Part shown: positions 27,101 through 42,100 of the stretch, piece after piece
Layout of the letters: each line of letters begins with the position of its first letter
Position numbering within the stretch: the stretch's first letter is position 1
Assembly (NCBI GenBank): GCA_022818135.1
Contig: JAFMSR010000009.1
Coordinates: 21,268,115 to 21,332,114 of the forward strand
DNA length: 64,000 bases
Direction of reading: 5' to 3'
Source of the DNA: Saxidomus purpurata
Lineage: Eukaryota; Mollusca; Bivalvia; Venerida; Veneridae
Notes under the pieces: model-generated
What the model was told of the DNA's origin: nothing
The model's input: the letters and a program-made list of their open reading frames with translations, nothing else
Database searches by the model: none
Translations under genes and position numbers: made by a program

Positions 27101-30100
27101 TATCCATGAAACGCGAAATACAATTGGACGCACTTGTTTACATATGTCACGTCATTTACCGCACATGGTCCTTGGAGAAACATGCTGAATTTTTATTGTT
27201 AATTAAAATTTGGCTTTCCCTATTTGTTTATATAGGAAAAGCAGCCACTTGTGTTAGAATGTAATTTTGGAAATAAATAAAAAGTGATAAAGTTAAAACT
27301 TCATTTAGATTGTTTTATAGTCACCGGTCAACCCTAGGAATTTCCCGGGCAGAGTCTGTACATTACTATATGAACCCTGTCCTGGGTGTACATGAACTAC
27401 GAAGACTTCTACGATACATGCGAGACTTTCTGTTTCATACCAGTTCATCTCTATGTGTTATAAAACACTGAAACTTCTAGTGCCCTGGATGGTATTCAAA
27501 CCAGGGTCTTCCAGATTGGTATTCCAGAGCGTAAACCACTGCACCACCAAAATATTTCAGTAAAAGAATCAGTACAGTATTGCATTTGTTGTAAGCTTAT
27601 AATTCTTATCAACACATTTACCTACTCTTCTCTTGTAACAAAATCAGTTAATTTCAAGGTATGATGGTATTAACGTTTTCCAGGTGTATGTATCACTTAC
27701 CCTGGTAATTGTACTGATCATTGACATCACACTGTAAAACCAAGCTTCATATTCATGTTCAATGTAAAATCACACTTCTTTTAACTGATCTTTATATTTG
27801 GATCCATAATTCAATCATATAACACACTGGACAAGTAAGCCACAATTCACCAGATTGATCTCCGGCTCCATCACTGACATTAATACTATTAGTTATCTTG
27901 CGGATGAAGACGTTAACCCGGGGCTGCATGTTCTGTTGTAAAAGAACCAGTAATGTCTGTAGTGCCAGGACTCTCATTGTATCTGGACCATACCCATAAA
28001 AACTAGACCTATCACTAAATGTTATTAATACCCCCGAAAGAAGTCTGTTTATAACCCGAGGAAATTGTAGTAACAGAATACCTTGCAAAAAAAGCTAAAA
28101 TAGAGATATTGTTCTTGGCAATAATTCTGTAATTTGTCAGGATAGAGTAATGGTTCTTGTACACTACACTTCCTCTCATTGTGCTGGACCACTTTATGAA
28201 GTTGTATTGAATTCAAACCTGTAGTTTTCAGTTATGCTCCAAACAAGGAAAAGTGACAAAGGGCAATAACTCTTAAATGAGTACAAATAGAGTAATGGTT
28301 CTTGTGCACTGCACTTCCTCTCAATGTACTTGACCATTGTATGAAGTTGTATTGAATTACAACCAGTAGTTTTCAAGCAATGCTCCAAACAAGGAAAAAA
28401 AACAAAGGGCAATAACTCTGTAGTCAAGATAGACTAATGGTTCCTGTGCACTGCACTTCCTCTCACTGTGTTTGACCATTGTATGAAGTTGTATTGAATT
28501 CAAACAAGTAATTTTCAAGTTATGCTCTGGACAAGGAAAAGTAACAAAGGGTAATATCTCTGTAATTAGTCAAGATAGAGTTATGGTTCCTGTGCACTGA
28601 ACTTCCTCTCATTGCGCTTGACCATTGTATGAAGCTGTATTGAATTCCAACCCGTAGTTTTCAAGTTATGCTCCGGACAAGGAAAAGTAACAAAGGGCAA
28701 TATCTCTGTAATTAGTCAAGATAGAGTTATGGTTCTTGTACACTGCACTTCCTCTCAATGTGCTTGACCATTGTATGAAGTTGTATTCAATTCCAACTAG
28801 TAGTTTTCAAGTTATGCTCCGGACAAGGAAAATGCAACAGACCGCCTGCCCACCTGACCGACCAACCACCGGGTGACTCCTATATACCCCCCTAAAACTT
28901 CGTTTCGGGGTATAATAATAAAGTAACATCATGCTATAATTGTATAAATATAATATATAAAGTTAGCATAACTTATTTTAATGCATCACAAGAGCTGTCA
29001 ATAAGACAGCGAGCTCAACTTTTCTCAGTGTTTACCAATAAATAAAATGTTTGGGCAGTAAAAGGCAAAGACAAGAATCTGTGTATTATCAAAGTGCAAA
29101 GAATGACCGTAAAGAGCAAGATATTAAGTCAAGAGTAACCCTGAACACTACAACAAAGTTTTAAATTAATACTTGAAGTGGTTACTGATATATGTGCCCT
29201 GTATCACACAAGACTTTGAATTGATAACTATAAGGGAAGCTTCAACAACAACAACAATCATGTTCTTCTTTATGATTTATAAGATCATCAACATTTCAGC
29301 TGATGCGTCTGGAAAGTACATGTATTAACCATGTTAACTATAAACTAAGATTGGTGTTGAAAAGAACACTCGTGTCGCCCTCTTACACTTTGTCAAAATA
29401 TCCAATAATTTTGTGACAAAATCTAAGTACAAAAAAGGACATAACTCTGTAACCTATTACTGTGACTTTACTAATTTTGTGGCATCATATTCTTTTTGTC
29501 ATTAACAATACAATTTGAAAATTTGATGTTAAAGCTGCTCGCTCTCAGATTTTTGTTAAAAAATAAAGATCTCAAAACTGCATGTAAATAACGTATTTTA
29601 GAACATATGGTCATATAAAAAGGCTCCAGCATAAATTTAAGTCCGGTATATCTCTAAATTTACAAAAATAAGCAAACGCTTTTGAAATTTCAGTATAAAC
29701 ATGTTAAGTGGCAGTTCCATGTAACCAACATTTTCAATCAATTTCTTCCTAGATTCTTGCTTATATTTCGATTCTGGACAGTCTTTCATTTTATTCTAAT
29801 GAATAAAGTGTAAATCTTTGAAAAAAAAAAATCAACAGTAACTGAGAGCAAGCAGCTTTAAGAAATGTCAAAGTTATCAGGTTATAGCCTATGTTAAGTT
29901 TTCGTGACACAATCAAAAAAGTACAAAAGGGGCATAACTCTGTTAAAAATGACCTTGACATACAAAATTTGAGAACATTACAACCCTTATGTCATTAGCA
30001 ATGCAATTTGAAAGTAGGATGAAGAAATCTTAAGAAATGGCAAAGTTATAGCCAACATTAAGTTTTGGTGACAAAATCTAAGCACAAAAAGGGGCATAAC

Positions 30101-33100
30101 TTTGTCAAATATGACCTTTACCTACAAAATCTGGTGGCATGACAACTTTTTCATCATACGCAATACAATTGGGAAGTTTGATAAAGAAATATTAAGAAAT
30201 GGCAAAGTTATAGCCAACGTTAAGTTTATGTGACGGACTGACCGACATTATATTCTCTTTCAAAATTTCAAAGCATATTCTGACCATTTGATATTAAATT
30301 CACAGCTAACATTTCATCACCATTTCCACTGCAAATACTTGGAAATTTATCTCTTGTATTGGGCATCATTGTCAAGTGTTTCTAGTGAACTATTTAAACT
30401 AGATGCCCACGTGCAACATGTCGAGCCCACCATATGTCAAAAGGGCTAACTCCTAACCAAGCAGAGATGGGTCAAAATACACCTAAATATTGGATGTAAC
30501 ATGCATATTGTGCCACAGAAAAGTGGTCTCGATTTTTCTCTACGGCCAACAATAAAAAAGTTACAATATAAGCTATTTATAGTAACAACAAAGGGAAGTA
30601 ATTCTAAAAACAAGGGTAGCCCATGGTTGTGAACATTTGTACAAAGTAACATCAAAATCCCTCCATGCACGAAGAAGAAATGCTCCAGACAACTTAAGAT
30701 ATTCTTGACTTTGAACTTTAACCTCTAAGTGTGACCTTGACCTTAGACTTAGGGACCTGGTTCTTGCGCATGACACTCCGTCTGATGATGGTGAACATTT
30801 GTGCCAAGTTAAATTAAATCCCTCCATGCATGAAAAAGATATGCTCCGGACAGTCATTCTTGAATTTGACCTTTAACCTCCAAGACCTTCACCTTAGACC
30901 TAGGGACCTGGTTCTTGCGCATGACACTCCCTCTCATGATGGGAACATTTGTGCCACGTAACATCAAAATCCTTTCATGCATGAAAAAGATATGGTCCGG
31001 ACAAAATCGGACGGACGGACGCAAGCACATACACCGAACCGCCAAAAGTTACAACTATATTAGGCTCACTGCAGGCGGGCTCGACAAAAATTTAAATCTT
31101 TACATACAACTGCCCTAAATTTTACACTTTTTCTGTTGTCTTCATTAAAAATCAGTATCTGATCAATATTCTAATTTGACAATACAGTCAAACTTGTGCA
31201 AAAGGTCACCTTTAACTAGAGGTCACCTGCTGACAACAGCCAGTCAGAATATCCCCATCCAAATTTGCTCTTTAAAAGACTGGGAACAGCAGTCACCTAC
31301 CGTCCGTGGTCAGTGGCCAGTGAAAAAGCATCCCGTAATCGGGACTGATGCGAACGCCCACTGAAATTTTAACAGCTGGCTTTTGTTTCTTGTAAAGTTG
31401 TTTGCACCTCAAAAGACGGGCGCAATAAATTAAGATGCTTTTGATAATTAGAAGAGGTTCTAACATTTAATTGTCACCTTCACACCTGAAGCAAACACAT
31501 GCAATTAATCAGATGAAACTGTCCGGTAATTACTGAAAATCGGCTCTTTTAATTGCTTGTTTATTTGATGTAGAATATCTTCACAATTTGGAGTTGCATT
31601 TTACATTGTGCAACTAAATAATTGTTTATTTCAGCTTATTAATGCATTCACGTTAAAGCTGCTCGCTCTCAGTTACCGTTAAAAAAAGGTACTTTTCAAA
31701 AAAGTTGACATTTTTATTCATCAGTATAAAACTAAAGCCTAGAATAAAAAAATAAGCAAAGATCTAGGTAGGAATTTGCAGAAATCGATTGAAAAGGTTG
31801 GTTACACGGCACCGCTACACTATAATGGTAGTGTATTTTTCAAAATTTAGAGATGTACGTGACATGAATTTATACTGGAGTCTTTTTATAACACCATAAT
31901 GTTCAAAAATACATTATTTACATACAGTCTGAAGAAATTTATTATTTTACCAAAATCTTAGAGCGAGCAGCTTTAAGTGAATTGTTTGATTTATTACAAT
32001 TAAACTGAAAAACACGCAGTTTATCTGGCAATTAATTGATAATAAATCTTGATTTGATAAACAATGTTTAGTATGATGGAACTATATCAACTGTCTACAT
32101 CTCCGAACAAAAGTCACCTGTTAACAACAGCCAATTTTGTGGTTTCCATTGAGCCGCCGTTGTTCATAAGTTTAACTGCATGTGACAAACTGATCGGGTT
32201 ACCCAAAGTTATTACTCCATTTCTCCAAGTTAATTATTCCAGCAATTATACGTAATAATACTGAATCACCAAATCAACACAAAACCTTGCATTATATCTA
32301 TGAGTACAAAAATGACGCCAAGTCGCTCTTTGTAGGTGTAGTGCATTTCCCCATTATTACCGTCATCATACATTTCTACTCCAGCATTTTTGTTTGTTTT
32401 ATCTTGGGTGTTTTGCTCTATTTATGTCTTCTTGAATCTCTCTACTTTTACAAATAATTGCTACTGAAATAAAACATCCTTCCTGAAGTGTAAGTTCCAA
32501 CAAAATCTTCAATTCAGAATTTCCAACTTCTTAACTCTTTACAGGTTGAGGGATCATCACAAAAAACATCATTTTTCACACTGCAAGGGTTGACTGTTTT
32601 CCTACAGTTTTCATATGTTGGTGTTTTGAACTTCCCTCATCACTGCATGCTTGTGACACTTATTCTCATCATACTCATAGGCATGGTTTCTACAAAAAAT
32701 AAAGAATATCAGTATGTCTATATTCTAAAAATCATTCAATTTGCATAGAAAAGCAGAATAATTTGCTACCAGCAGAGTAAAGGTTCAAAACTTTGATAAC
32801 ATTATTAAGATAAAAATGTGTACAAAGACACAGTGTCTCAGGTAAAAAGCCAAGTATAAGCTATTAAGCACAATTTCCACTGCTTTCTCAGATTTGGCAA
32901 AAAAAATCAGAGACAATCCCTTCTTTTAATAGTGCTATAATTTTGTTGGATTTAATTTTTTAATAACACGGTTCAAATATGCTTTGGGTCAGTGCTATAT
33001 GACAGAAACATCTGGATCTACACTACCTTGCTTTGTGATACTGTAGTTTATAAGGTTATGCAATCTTACATAACATACTGATAAGGATTTCAATACTGCC

Positions 33101-36100
33101 TGGGGCAATCAATAATTTTTAAAGTGCAACAATAAGAATTTAAAGGTCTCATATTTCAACAACAGGACCTTTATCAAACAGAGGAACAAAATAAAAATGA
33201 ATTATAGTGTAGGCTCAATAACTAGTATGTACTTTTTTTTGAAAGGACAATTTCATATGCCAAATATATAAAAAGTCAGATTTCATACACATTTTGTTTA
33301 TATAATAAATCAAGTGATTTTTTGGTCTAAAAGGACACATATACTTGCTAATATTATACCAGTGTGGTTTTAAAGTTATTTCAATTTTGTCTGCTAATAA
33401 CAGATAATTCATGAGAGTTATGTCTCACATTATTTTTAAAAGTAAGCATTGTTCTAGACATTCATGTATTACGGTCAATCTGAACTTTATAACTTGAAAA
33501 ATCAAAATAAATATATACCATTGTCTTCATCTAAATAATATTGGGAATAAATTACACCTTCCATTAAATGTATTAAAGGCACTGTGTTAAAAAAAAACAC
33601 AATGAAATGGTGGTTTCCTGCAATGGCATCAAGGTCTTTCAAATAGTATGGTCCGGAAACGAGCGTAATACGATAAATAACTTGCCTCGGATCACGTGAC
33701 AAACATCCGGGTACCCGCCATTTTGGAAAAAGAAAGAAATTGTTGATACTTTATATCTACGTATATCTCGATATTTTACCAATCAATTTGACCAACAAAG
33801 TGATCCTTAATACAATATATGCATTTCCTTATCATTACATAATATTATATTTACCGATGTTTCGTTTTAGGTGGATTTACGCATTGGAAAGTTGACCTCA
33901 TACGAACGGGTTTTTTCACAAATGACCAAAAGCCGAAAACCGACCTAATTTTAGCGCTTCTTTCCTACTTGCATGGTGTTCATGGGATTGATGTAACATC
34001 TTTTTCTCATAGATTTAAGTCTAATGTGCGTCTGTTATGTCTTAGATTTTCGTATTTCACCCGTATTTTAATTTTCTGGGACGGTTAGATCCGTTCAAAA
34101 TCTAAAAATGGCGTCAATGGTGATTTTTTTTCGCGATACGGTGATATTTTGTGCACAGGTTTTCACTATATATTTAGGGTCAAATGATGGAAAATTGCTA
34201 ATTAAAATGTAAATTAAGAGTTATTTTTGAACGGATATGAATTAGATTTTCGTTTTTTTATTTTATAACATAATAACGTACAGTTTTGTAAGACCAGTAT
34301 CGCGAGTCAAATTACCATCCCAAGACGGAATAGCATGGACCGTGTTTAACTCGCGTTAAAGATAATAGTTAATTATATATAGAGGTTTTAATTTCACAGT
34401 TTTACAGAAAATTTCATCAGCTTTCCAATTATACCATTTTTTAAATTAAATGTGGTATTTAAATGACACAATGACGGGCAGTTTTGCATACAACTATCGG
34501 ACAAATACCAGTTTACTCGCTCGGCGTGATAAATGCACGGCGTGATAAACGCTTCAATGCGAGACAAGATTATCAGTACGATAAGACATTTATAGAGGGC
34601 GTTTCCGGACCATACTATTTGAAAGACCTTGATGGCATGTACTGCACAATTTTATGACAATACCGGTCATTAATCAGCAGACCTGTGGCCAAATTTTAAT
34701 TGCCCCTCAGGGGATTATCATACTGTCTGTCACACTAATCTAGAGCAACATACCAACTACTGTACAAGCATCCACTTGTTTTATTTATTTTTCTTGTGAA
34801 TTCTAGTAAATGTACATCTAGAAACTGCCAGTCAGCAACAGATAAATAGTATTTGGTTTATTTATATGTGAGCTAGGTGCTTGACAATTTGAAAAAATAT
34901 TTTAAAAAGCTACAAAAAAAACCACCCTACATTCAAATTTTAGAAGTAAAACTTTAATAGTGAAAATAAGGGATGTACATGTAGTAATAAGCATGTAGTT
35001 ATTAGACTAAGTGTGAAACATTGTGAAATTAAGCTAATAATATACATTCAATTTACATGTTTCCTTTCACCATATAACAAAAAAATTTAAAAGTTTTTTT
35101 TTATTTGTTTTACTAACATGATAATAATTGAGATAAACTGAAGCATCAAAAACTTTCAGAAAGTTACATTTATCACTGCATTAGGTGCATAAGAAACATC
35201 ATTTAACCGTTTAATACCACTCTGGTAGAAAGTGTTCCCGCCTTTGTTTCCAGCACAGATCATGATCATTCTGCCCGGACAGAAACCCCTAATATTTTCG
35301 TTTGAAAGTTTTTAACAAAAGCTGAGAAAAATTCATTACTACCTTTACCTAATTTGACTTGGCAGCTTCTAGGCCGAGGATTTTCCACAGAAATGATGTC
35401 ATATTCACCCGTATTCAAGGAGGTCTGAAAAGGAATATGTAAAACTTGAAATTTTAACAAACTGAGTAACAATCCCCATACACATAAGGCCAGCATTTTT
35501 TTATCTTCTGGTTTACGGGAGATTTCTCAAAAAAATTGAGTGGCGGGGGGGGACAAAATAAAAATAAAAGTTACAATTTAGAGCGGTCGACCAAAAAAAT
35601 AAAAATAAAATGCCGAAAAGAGTCGATTTTTTTTATTTTCATAAGCCTTAAAAAAAAACAATATTTTGGCCATTAATTAATTATTCTAACCTATTTTGTA
35701 CCTTATTATTGGATATATAGCAGTTTATTAGTTGTTGCTTGTATGAATAATGTGGTTTGTAGTGTTTTAGAATAAAATAGAGACTAAACACGCCTGGTGT
35801 ATAGTGTAGCTTTAAGTGTAGTGCTATTTTAGTGTACTTGCCTTATGTTGTACTAATACACCTAGACAGTCCCAAGCATTTTCACTTCATTTTATTACCA
35901 ATATATTCATTCAGTAATTGATTTTAATATTAAAAATACTAAAGTACATGAAATCAACAAACCCAAAATCCTTCAGGACATACAACTTTGTCTCGGCACC
36001 CACAGCCGAATCGTCCGCATACACATGCGTAACTAGTGTGTTTTCAGTGTCGAGAAGATTATTAACAACATCAATGACAGACGATTCTAAATTGAAACTC

Positions 36101-39100
36101 CTGATAAAGGATTCTTCTTTGTTTTTCGTAACAATGATAATTTTCAATTAAGAAATAATCTATGACTTGGAGTGCTTTATCGAAATTGAAGCATTCCCTG
36201 GAGGTGATGTGCCTGGTGGAATAATTCACGAGGGCGAACCCCGAGTGAATTAATACGCAGGCACATTACCGACGGGAAATGCTTCAATTTCGATAAAGCA
36301 CTCCAAAACATAGATTATTTCGATTCTTAGAAGCCGATTTTTTGAAAACTATCGTAACTACTACGGACTTTTTTTCAGTTCAGCGGTAATGTATAAAACA
36401 GCATAAATAGTAGCTGTTGGAATTCACTCCCCTATTCGGGCAACCATTCAAGTTATCAAACATAACTATATTATACAAACTTATTTTAGTTTAATCATCT
36501 CATACATAAAATATAAAAAGAAATACCTGACTGACATTATGCAGAAGACGTCAGATTCAGAACCTAACAAAGCAGCCAATCGATTTAAATGTGTACTGCT
36601 AATTTGAACTGTACAACGTTTTAACGTGGAGTAATGACGTCAGTGTGATGACGTAAGCGTTTTCATTCATAGTTTTGTCTCCCGGAATCAAAACATTGTA
36701 TGACTGTTAATCCTGAATTTCTTGGCCTTTTTTAAGGAAAACAAGGTGAGGTTATTCTAAGGCTTACTTGACGCAATCAAAAATAATATTTAGGTTCTTA
36801 AACATATCTTTTTCATGCGACTGATGCATTTATACTGATATTATTTCCATTTCTATATTTTATTTTTTGCTCGGGAGTAAATTAGAAAAGTCGGAAGGAG
36901 CTACTTCCATGTCCGAAACTCAGCCTACTTTTCCGAGTGCTTTAATCATATTAATGCACTCGAATTAACTATAGAACTATACCGTAGGCATATTAGACTT
37001 TAAAATAGTGTGAACTTTGTGTTGTCCGCCATTAAAATGGAGTGTATCCTGGCCACGCATCGATAAAGAAACAACGACACAGGTAAACTCGGGAACCAAT
37101 ATTAAAACAAAGGGTCTTTTGAGCCCGATGAATCAAAATAACACTACTATACCGTAAAAAAATTATTTTCGTTTTACGCTTAGGAAACGGAGCGGCGGAC
37201 AAAATGAAAATAAAATTACGGAAAGGGACTTTTATTTTTATTTGATTTCACCAAAAAGTAGAGTCGGCGGTCCCGTAAACCAGAAGATAAAAAAATGCTG
37301 GCCTAATTGTCATTACATAAGTAAACAATTTAAAAAAGAATTTAATCAATTAATATTTTCATTTTCTTCAATGACATTACATCATAAAACATGACTGTGT
37401 AACATAGAATGACTGTTGTAAAAAAACTACATCGTAGGACACTGATGGTTGGCGACACCGCTATGCTGAATACATCACTATGGAACTTTCATAATTATGA
37501 TAAAGAGAAAAAATAATTTTGGAGGCAAGTTTCACCATTTATCATATGCCATAAAAGATTGATTTACTGTAAACCTAGAATTGTTCTCGGCTCCATTTTT
37601 TGGCATTGTATCGACGCCGTACATTTACACGACTACAAAAAATTTAATTAATGCTTGCGTTCCATCGGTATCACGAACTCCGTGAATATTAAATAGCAAA
37701 ATCCTTTTCTAATACTTAATTTTAATACAGTGAGCAGATATCGCAGTCTATTGCGTTAATATCAACTTTGGCAATTTGAAGCTGATTTCAAGTTCACAAC
37801 AAAAGTTGATTTATCACTTATCTTTTATATTACGTCACGATACGACTGTGAGCTGTAATCGTGCACGGAATTAATGAATTTGTATATGTATTTTCATTCT
37901 AAAGTAAGCATTCAAAATGTCATAAATTTCAATCAGACGAATTACAATCGTTTATTCTATATCTTTTTTATATATCCAATCGTGAACGTTTATTTGCAAC
38001 ACGTGACTGTACAATATATTACCATATTGGCAGCACATGCATAAAAAAAAATCCTGTATTTTTCCCATATTTGGACGGTACAACAGTCCAATGTTAAACA
38101 TACAATAAAGCCCAAAACGTGTGAAAATGATCCAAATGAAAATCGGGTGAAGTATATAAGAGTTCTGACCCTTTTAACGGCAAGTTTAATCGTCTTGATA
38201 TCAGGATTATTTGTCGTTTGCTGGTTAACAAAAAGGGGTAAAAGTGCAAGTCATGCCAATGTTGTAAGATTTGGATATTTTCACAAAATTTATCGCTGGT
38301 ATCTTTTATTGAAGGAACAAATTATATTTGCATTCGTACTAAGCTGGGAAAATACAGAAAAGACAGAAATACAATTTCAGTGAATCATTTTTAATTTAAA
38401 CTAAATAATAGAATAAAAAGGCTATTTAACATTGTCCTGTACAATACGAGATAGCTGGTAGCTGGGTAAAGCTGGTACTCGTCCAAATATATACGGAATA
38501 TTATAAGTCAGTTGATCTGCGGCGTCGTATCTTTTGAGTTGGCTGTGTAGTTCCGGATCAAATGAGAGGCGGAGCCTCGAGTGTGATCCTGATCTATGCA
38601 GAACAACGAGAAAGATACACATGCAGATCAACTGACTGTTATAATATACCTTTTACCGAAAATCATATGTTAAATTTTATATAAACGTTAATATGTGTCA
38701 TTAATGGCAAAAATCAACATAACCGCTATTTCGGTGTCACGTTTTATATGACGTCCATGACGTCACTTCCTTCTTCCGTGTATAAACAAACAACATTAAT
38801 AAAAAGTAAATGCAAAATGTAAATTATCTTTCTGGTTTATTTAATGCGAAAAAGACGTATTCATTTGTCTTCAAATGTGACATTAAAAAAAATGTGACGA
38901 CAATGAAACTACACTTATTTTACTGCATCAATGTGGATCTATTTTTCAACTTTTAGCGTAGGAATATGATATGAATATGCATTTGTGTACAACTTACTCG
39001 GTGGACAGATAAGATACGGCTTAATCCATCTGATACGGAAAATTTGATACGGGATGTTGTATTTTACTGCACAAATACTAAAGAAAATTCAGATAAACAT

Positions 39101-42100
39101 TAGTACGTATATAATAAATCTCCGTATTGTACGGTTTAACCTTATAATATCTATCATACAATGTGACAACTGGTCAATGGATGCACAAAGTAAGTTACAG
39201 TCATTTTCATATGTCTCATTTTCTTGAGACCCCTTTAACATGTTTAACTGCGGTCATTGAAACATTTTTTAAATTCAAAATTCATGATAATATCAATTGG
39301 ATTAATAGCAGAAAGCATGAATTTCTCACTTGTATTGTGTGATATCAAACAATGCATTCATAGTCTAAATATTGGCTTTCCGTTAGTCACACTTTTCTCA
39401 CTTGAACAGTGGATGTAACAGTGGCCTGGTAATCTCAGTTATTCAATACAGTAGACATAATTTGTTTTTGTACCGTTTAACAGTCTACTACTTCCTAAAT
39501 GCTGTACAATGTACAATATGGGAATTAAAAACATACATTGTTCTGTCTGGTACCTGTTTTAAGGCACAATTAACAGAGATAATTCTTCAAAAAATTGTAA
39601 ATTCAACAAACTGACCAATATCGCGGATACTAGCAAATTGACGAGGTGGACAAAAATTAAGATAGAAACTTTTTCATTGTAAGTAACAATTTTGCGACTA
39701 ATTAAGTTTGCGGATCGACTGTGTTGCTAATTTCGCTTACTTAAAACGAGTGAAATAATTTCTAGGTTTACAGTATTACCAGATTTTTGCAAAATCCCCG
39801 GTTTTTGGACAACTCACTGGTAGATATATGTTTTAAGCAGGAAATCCTGCATTTCAAAGCTTTGAGGAAACATGCGTCACTAATCATCATGATCTGCAAG
39901 CTGATACATTTAAAGCGTTGCTTGTTATGCACTCGTCCAATCAGAACACAAGAGGTTTCCGATAATTTATCACAACATCAATGCATAATTGCATGGACAT
40001 CTGCCAATCGATGTGTAAATTTGTTTTTGCGCTGATACAAAAACATCAAATCTTTGAATTTTGTTAAACTTGACTGAATGATTTAATTATCGGCTTAACA
40101 TCTATTTGAAAAGTTAACGAATCACCACTTACTACCCTCTGGGCAATTTACCTAAGATGATAGTGACAATTAACACAAACTCTTCTCAACAAATTAGTTT
40201 CGTCACCTTATCGACTGTACACAATACAAGTACTTCTTCATTATCGATATCACGTTTTTTTGCCAAATATCTTTGCTTCTATGTGCACGGGAATACCTCT
40301 GAAGAAACTTGCATAGAATTCGGACACATGCTTTACAAGTACTTAGCAGTAAATCATATTTAAAAACACAAACTCGTAGGTACACCCGCACAAATTTGTA
40401 GGATTCAATGCTAAGTCATGGAAGCCAGAACTACAATAGGCAATACAATAAATATAAGCTATGAATAGCTTAGCCCAACAAATTGTGCGCCAGGGCTTTT
40501 TGTTATATACGACGGCCGATCTTCTGTGGTAAAGACAGACATCTATGTAGGATGGAGTTCTCTTGTATCGTGGTACTAACGATTCCAACGGAAATAAAAT
40601 AGAAGAAAAGTATTTCTCTCCAATTTATATCTGTTTGACCTTTCCCTCCAACCATTCTACTTTAAGTGAAAACAATCTTTCGTACAAAAGTTGTTTGAAT
40701 AAAGCATAAAACGTAGGAAGTTATCCACAATGTTTCACCTTTTAAAAAAATCCCATAATTCTCTGTAATCGCGGTATTTAAATGCGGTATTTAAATCGTG
40801 CCCTACTTTCTGTTTATAAAATGAACTTACACACTATAAAACTCATTATTAATTCACGGAAGTCTAAGTTAATGCATATTATATTTATTTTAAATATTCA
40901 ACAATTTTTACTGGAAAATAGAACAGTTTAATTATCAGACTGTATCAACGCCATTTTGTTTTCTCTTCTTGTCGAGTAAAGAGGGGTCATCTCAACTCAA
41001 TGTATCTTTTAAACGAAAACAGACTCGTTAGTTCATTTTTACTTGTCAAATGTTGACAAAAGTAATATTGTCCAATTTAATGAAGGTAAACTTTACTCTC
41101 TCTGATTATTCTTCAGACTGCCGACCACAATTGAGACCGCGTAAGTCATTTTCATTTGCGGAGCACATGCTAGTGTCCGTTATTTTTTGTGTTCAAAGTG
41201 ACGGCCCCTAGACATGCTTACTGGCGCCGTCACGTGATGAAAACAACTTTATTCGCAAAAAACAATAGGGCTGCCGACATTTAAATACCTTTCAAGGCTT
41301 TGAATCAAATTAATTCTAATAATGATACATTTTTGGATGAGCGGGATGACGAGGAGAAACATATTTGTATGAAATGGGGTGATTGCATGAAAGGTTACTT
41401 TATCTTCCCATTTACGATGAAATATTAATTATTTATTGGCACGTGACCTATTAGAATCTTGTTGACGTATAGGTGTCACTGCAGTGTCAGCCTCGTTACG
41501 ATCGGAAAGGAAAATTAGAAAAGGGAGATTACCGCGATACCAGTTAACCCGCGATATGAGCAGAAACTACTATAGCCTGGTTTCCCACGGTACCGGTGTA
41601 CTTGATATATACGCCAACATAAAAGGACAAAATACACTCACCTGTACTTAATAAAAAGTTCACTAATAAATTGACATCTAATCTTTCATTTAATCACAAA
41701 AACCATCGTATTAGTCATGAAATACAAAGTCTGATAACTGTCAATGTAAGCCGCCATTTTGATCTTGAAATGTAGGGCAACTTCATGCTACCGGTGTAAC
41801 GGTAAAAATCGTAAAAGTATGAGCAGCCATATCCTGCATTAACTTCAGTTTACATTGAACATGCCTTTACTGTCACACGAGTAACATATTTATATTTAAA
41901 TGGTTTTGTTTATCAATGAAAAGTTAGATTTATCAAGAAAACTTGTAACAACCCTGAAAAAAGTCATATTTCACCAAACTGTTAATTTTTTTCACAGTGT
42001 AAGCACATAACATGTTTATTCACAGTGTGGTCACTTAAACATGTATGTTCACAGAGTAAGTACTTATAAATACATCTCATTTCTTTGAAAAACATTTTTT

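Larger units (their letters stand above)
35488..37303. mobile_element. Harbinger-like element, 1.8 kb, perfect 33-bp ends, TAA duplication
   Basis: The ends are perfect inverted copies of 33 bp starting GGCCAGCATTTTTTTATC (35488-35520 and 37271-37303), flanked by TAA (35485-35487 and 37304-37306). Inward, both sides share GACAAAATAAAAATAAAA-like sequence. A three-base TAA duplication and GGCC-type ends fit PIF/Harbinger elements. No transposase is seen. A long hairpin (36153-36320) and a 79-codon open frame lie inside. Confidence 0.88.

Noticed and set aside
35918..36151. Plus-strand 77-codon frame
   Set aside because: Mirror of the more protein-like minus-strand frame; serine-rich and without signature.
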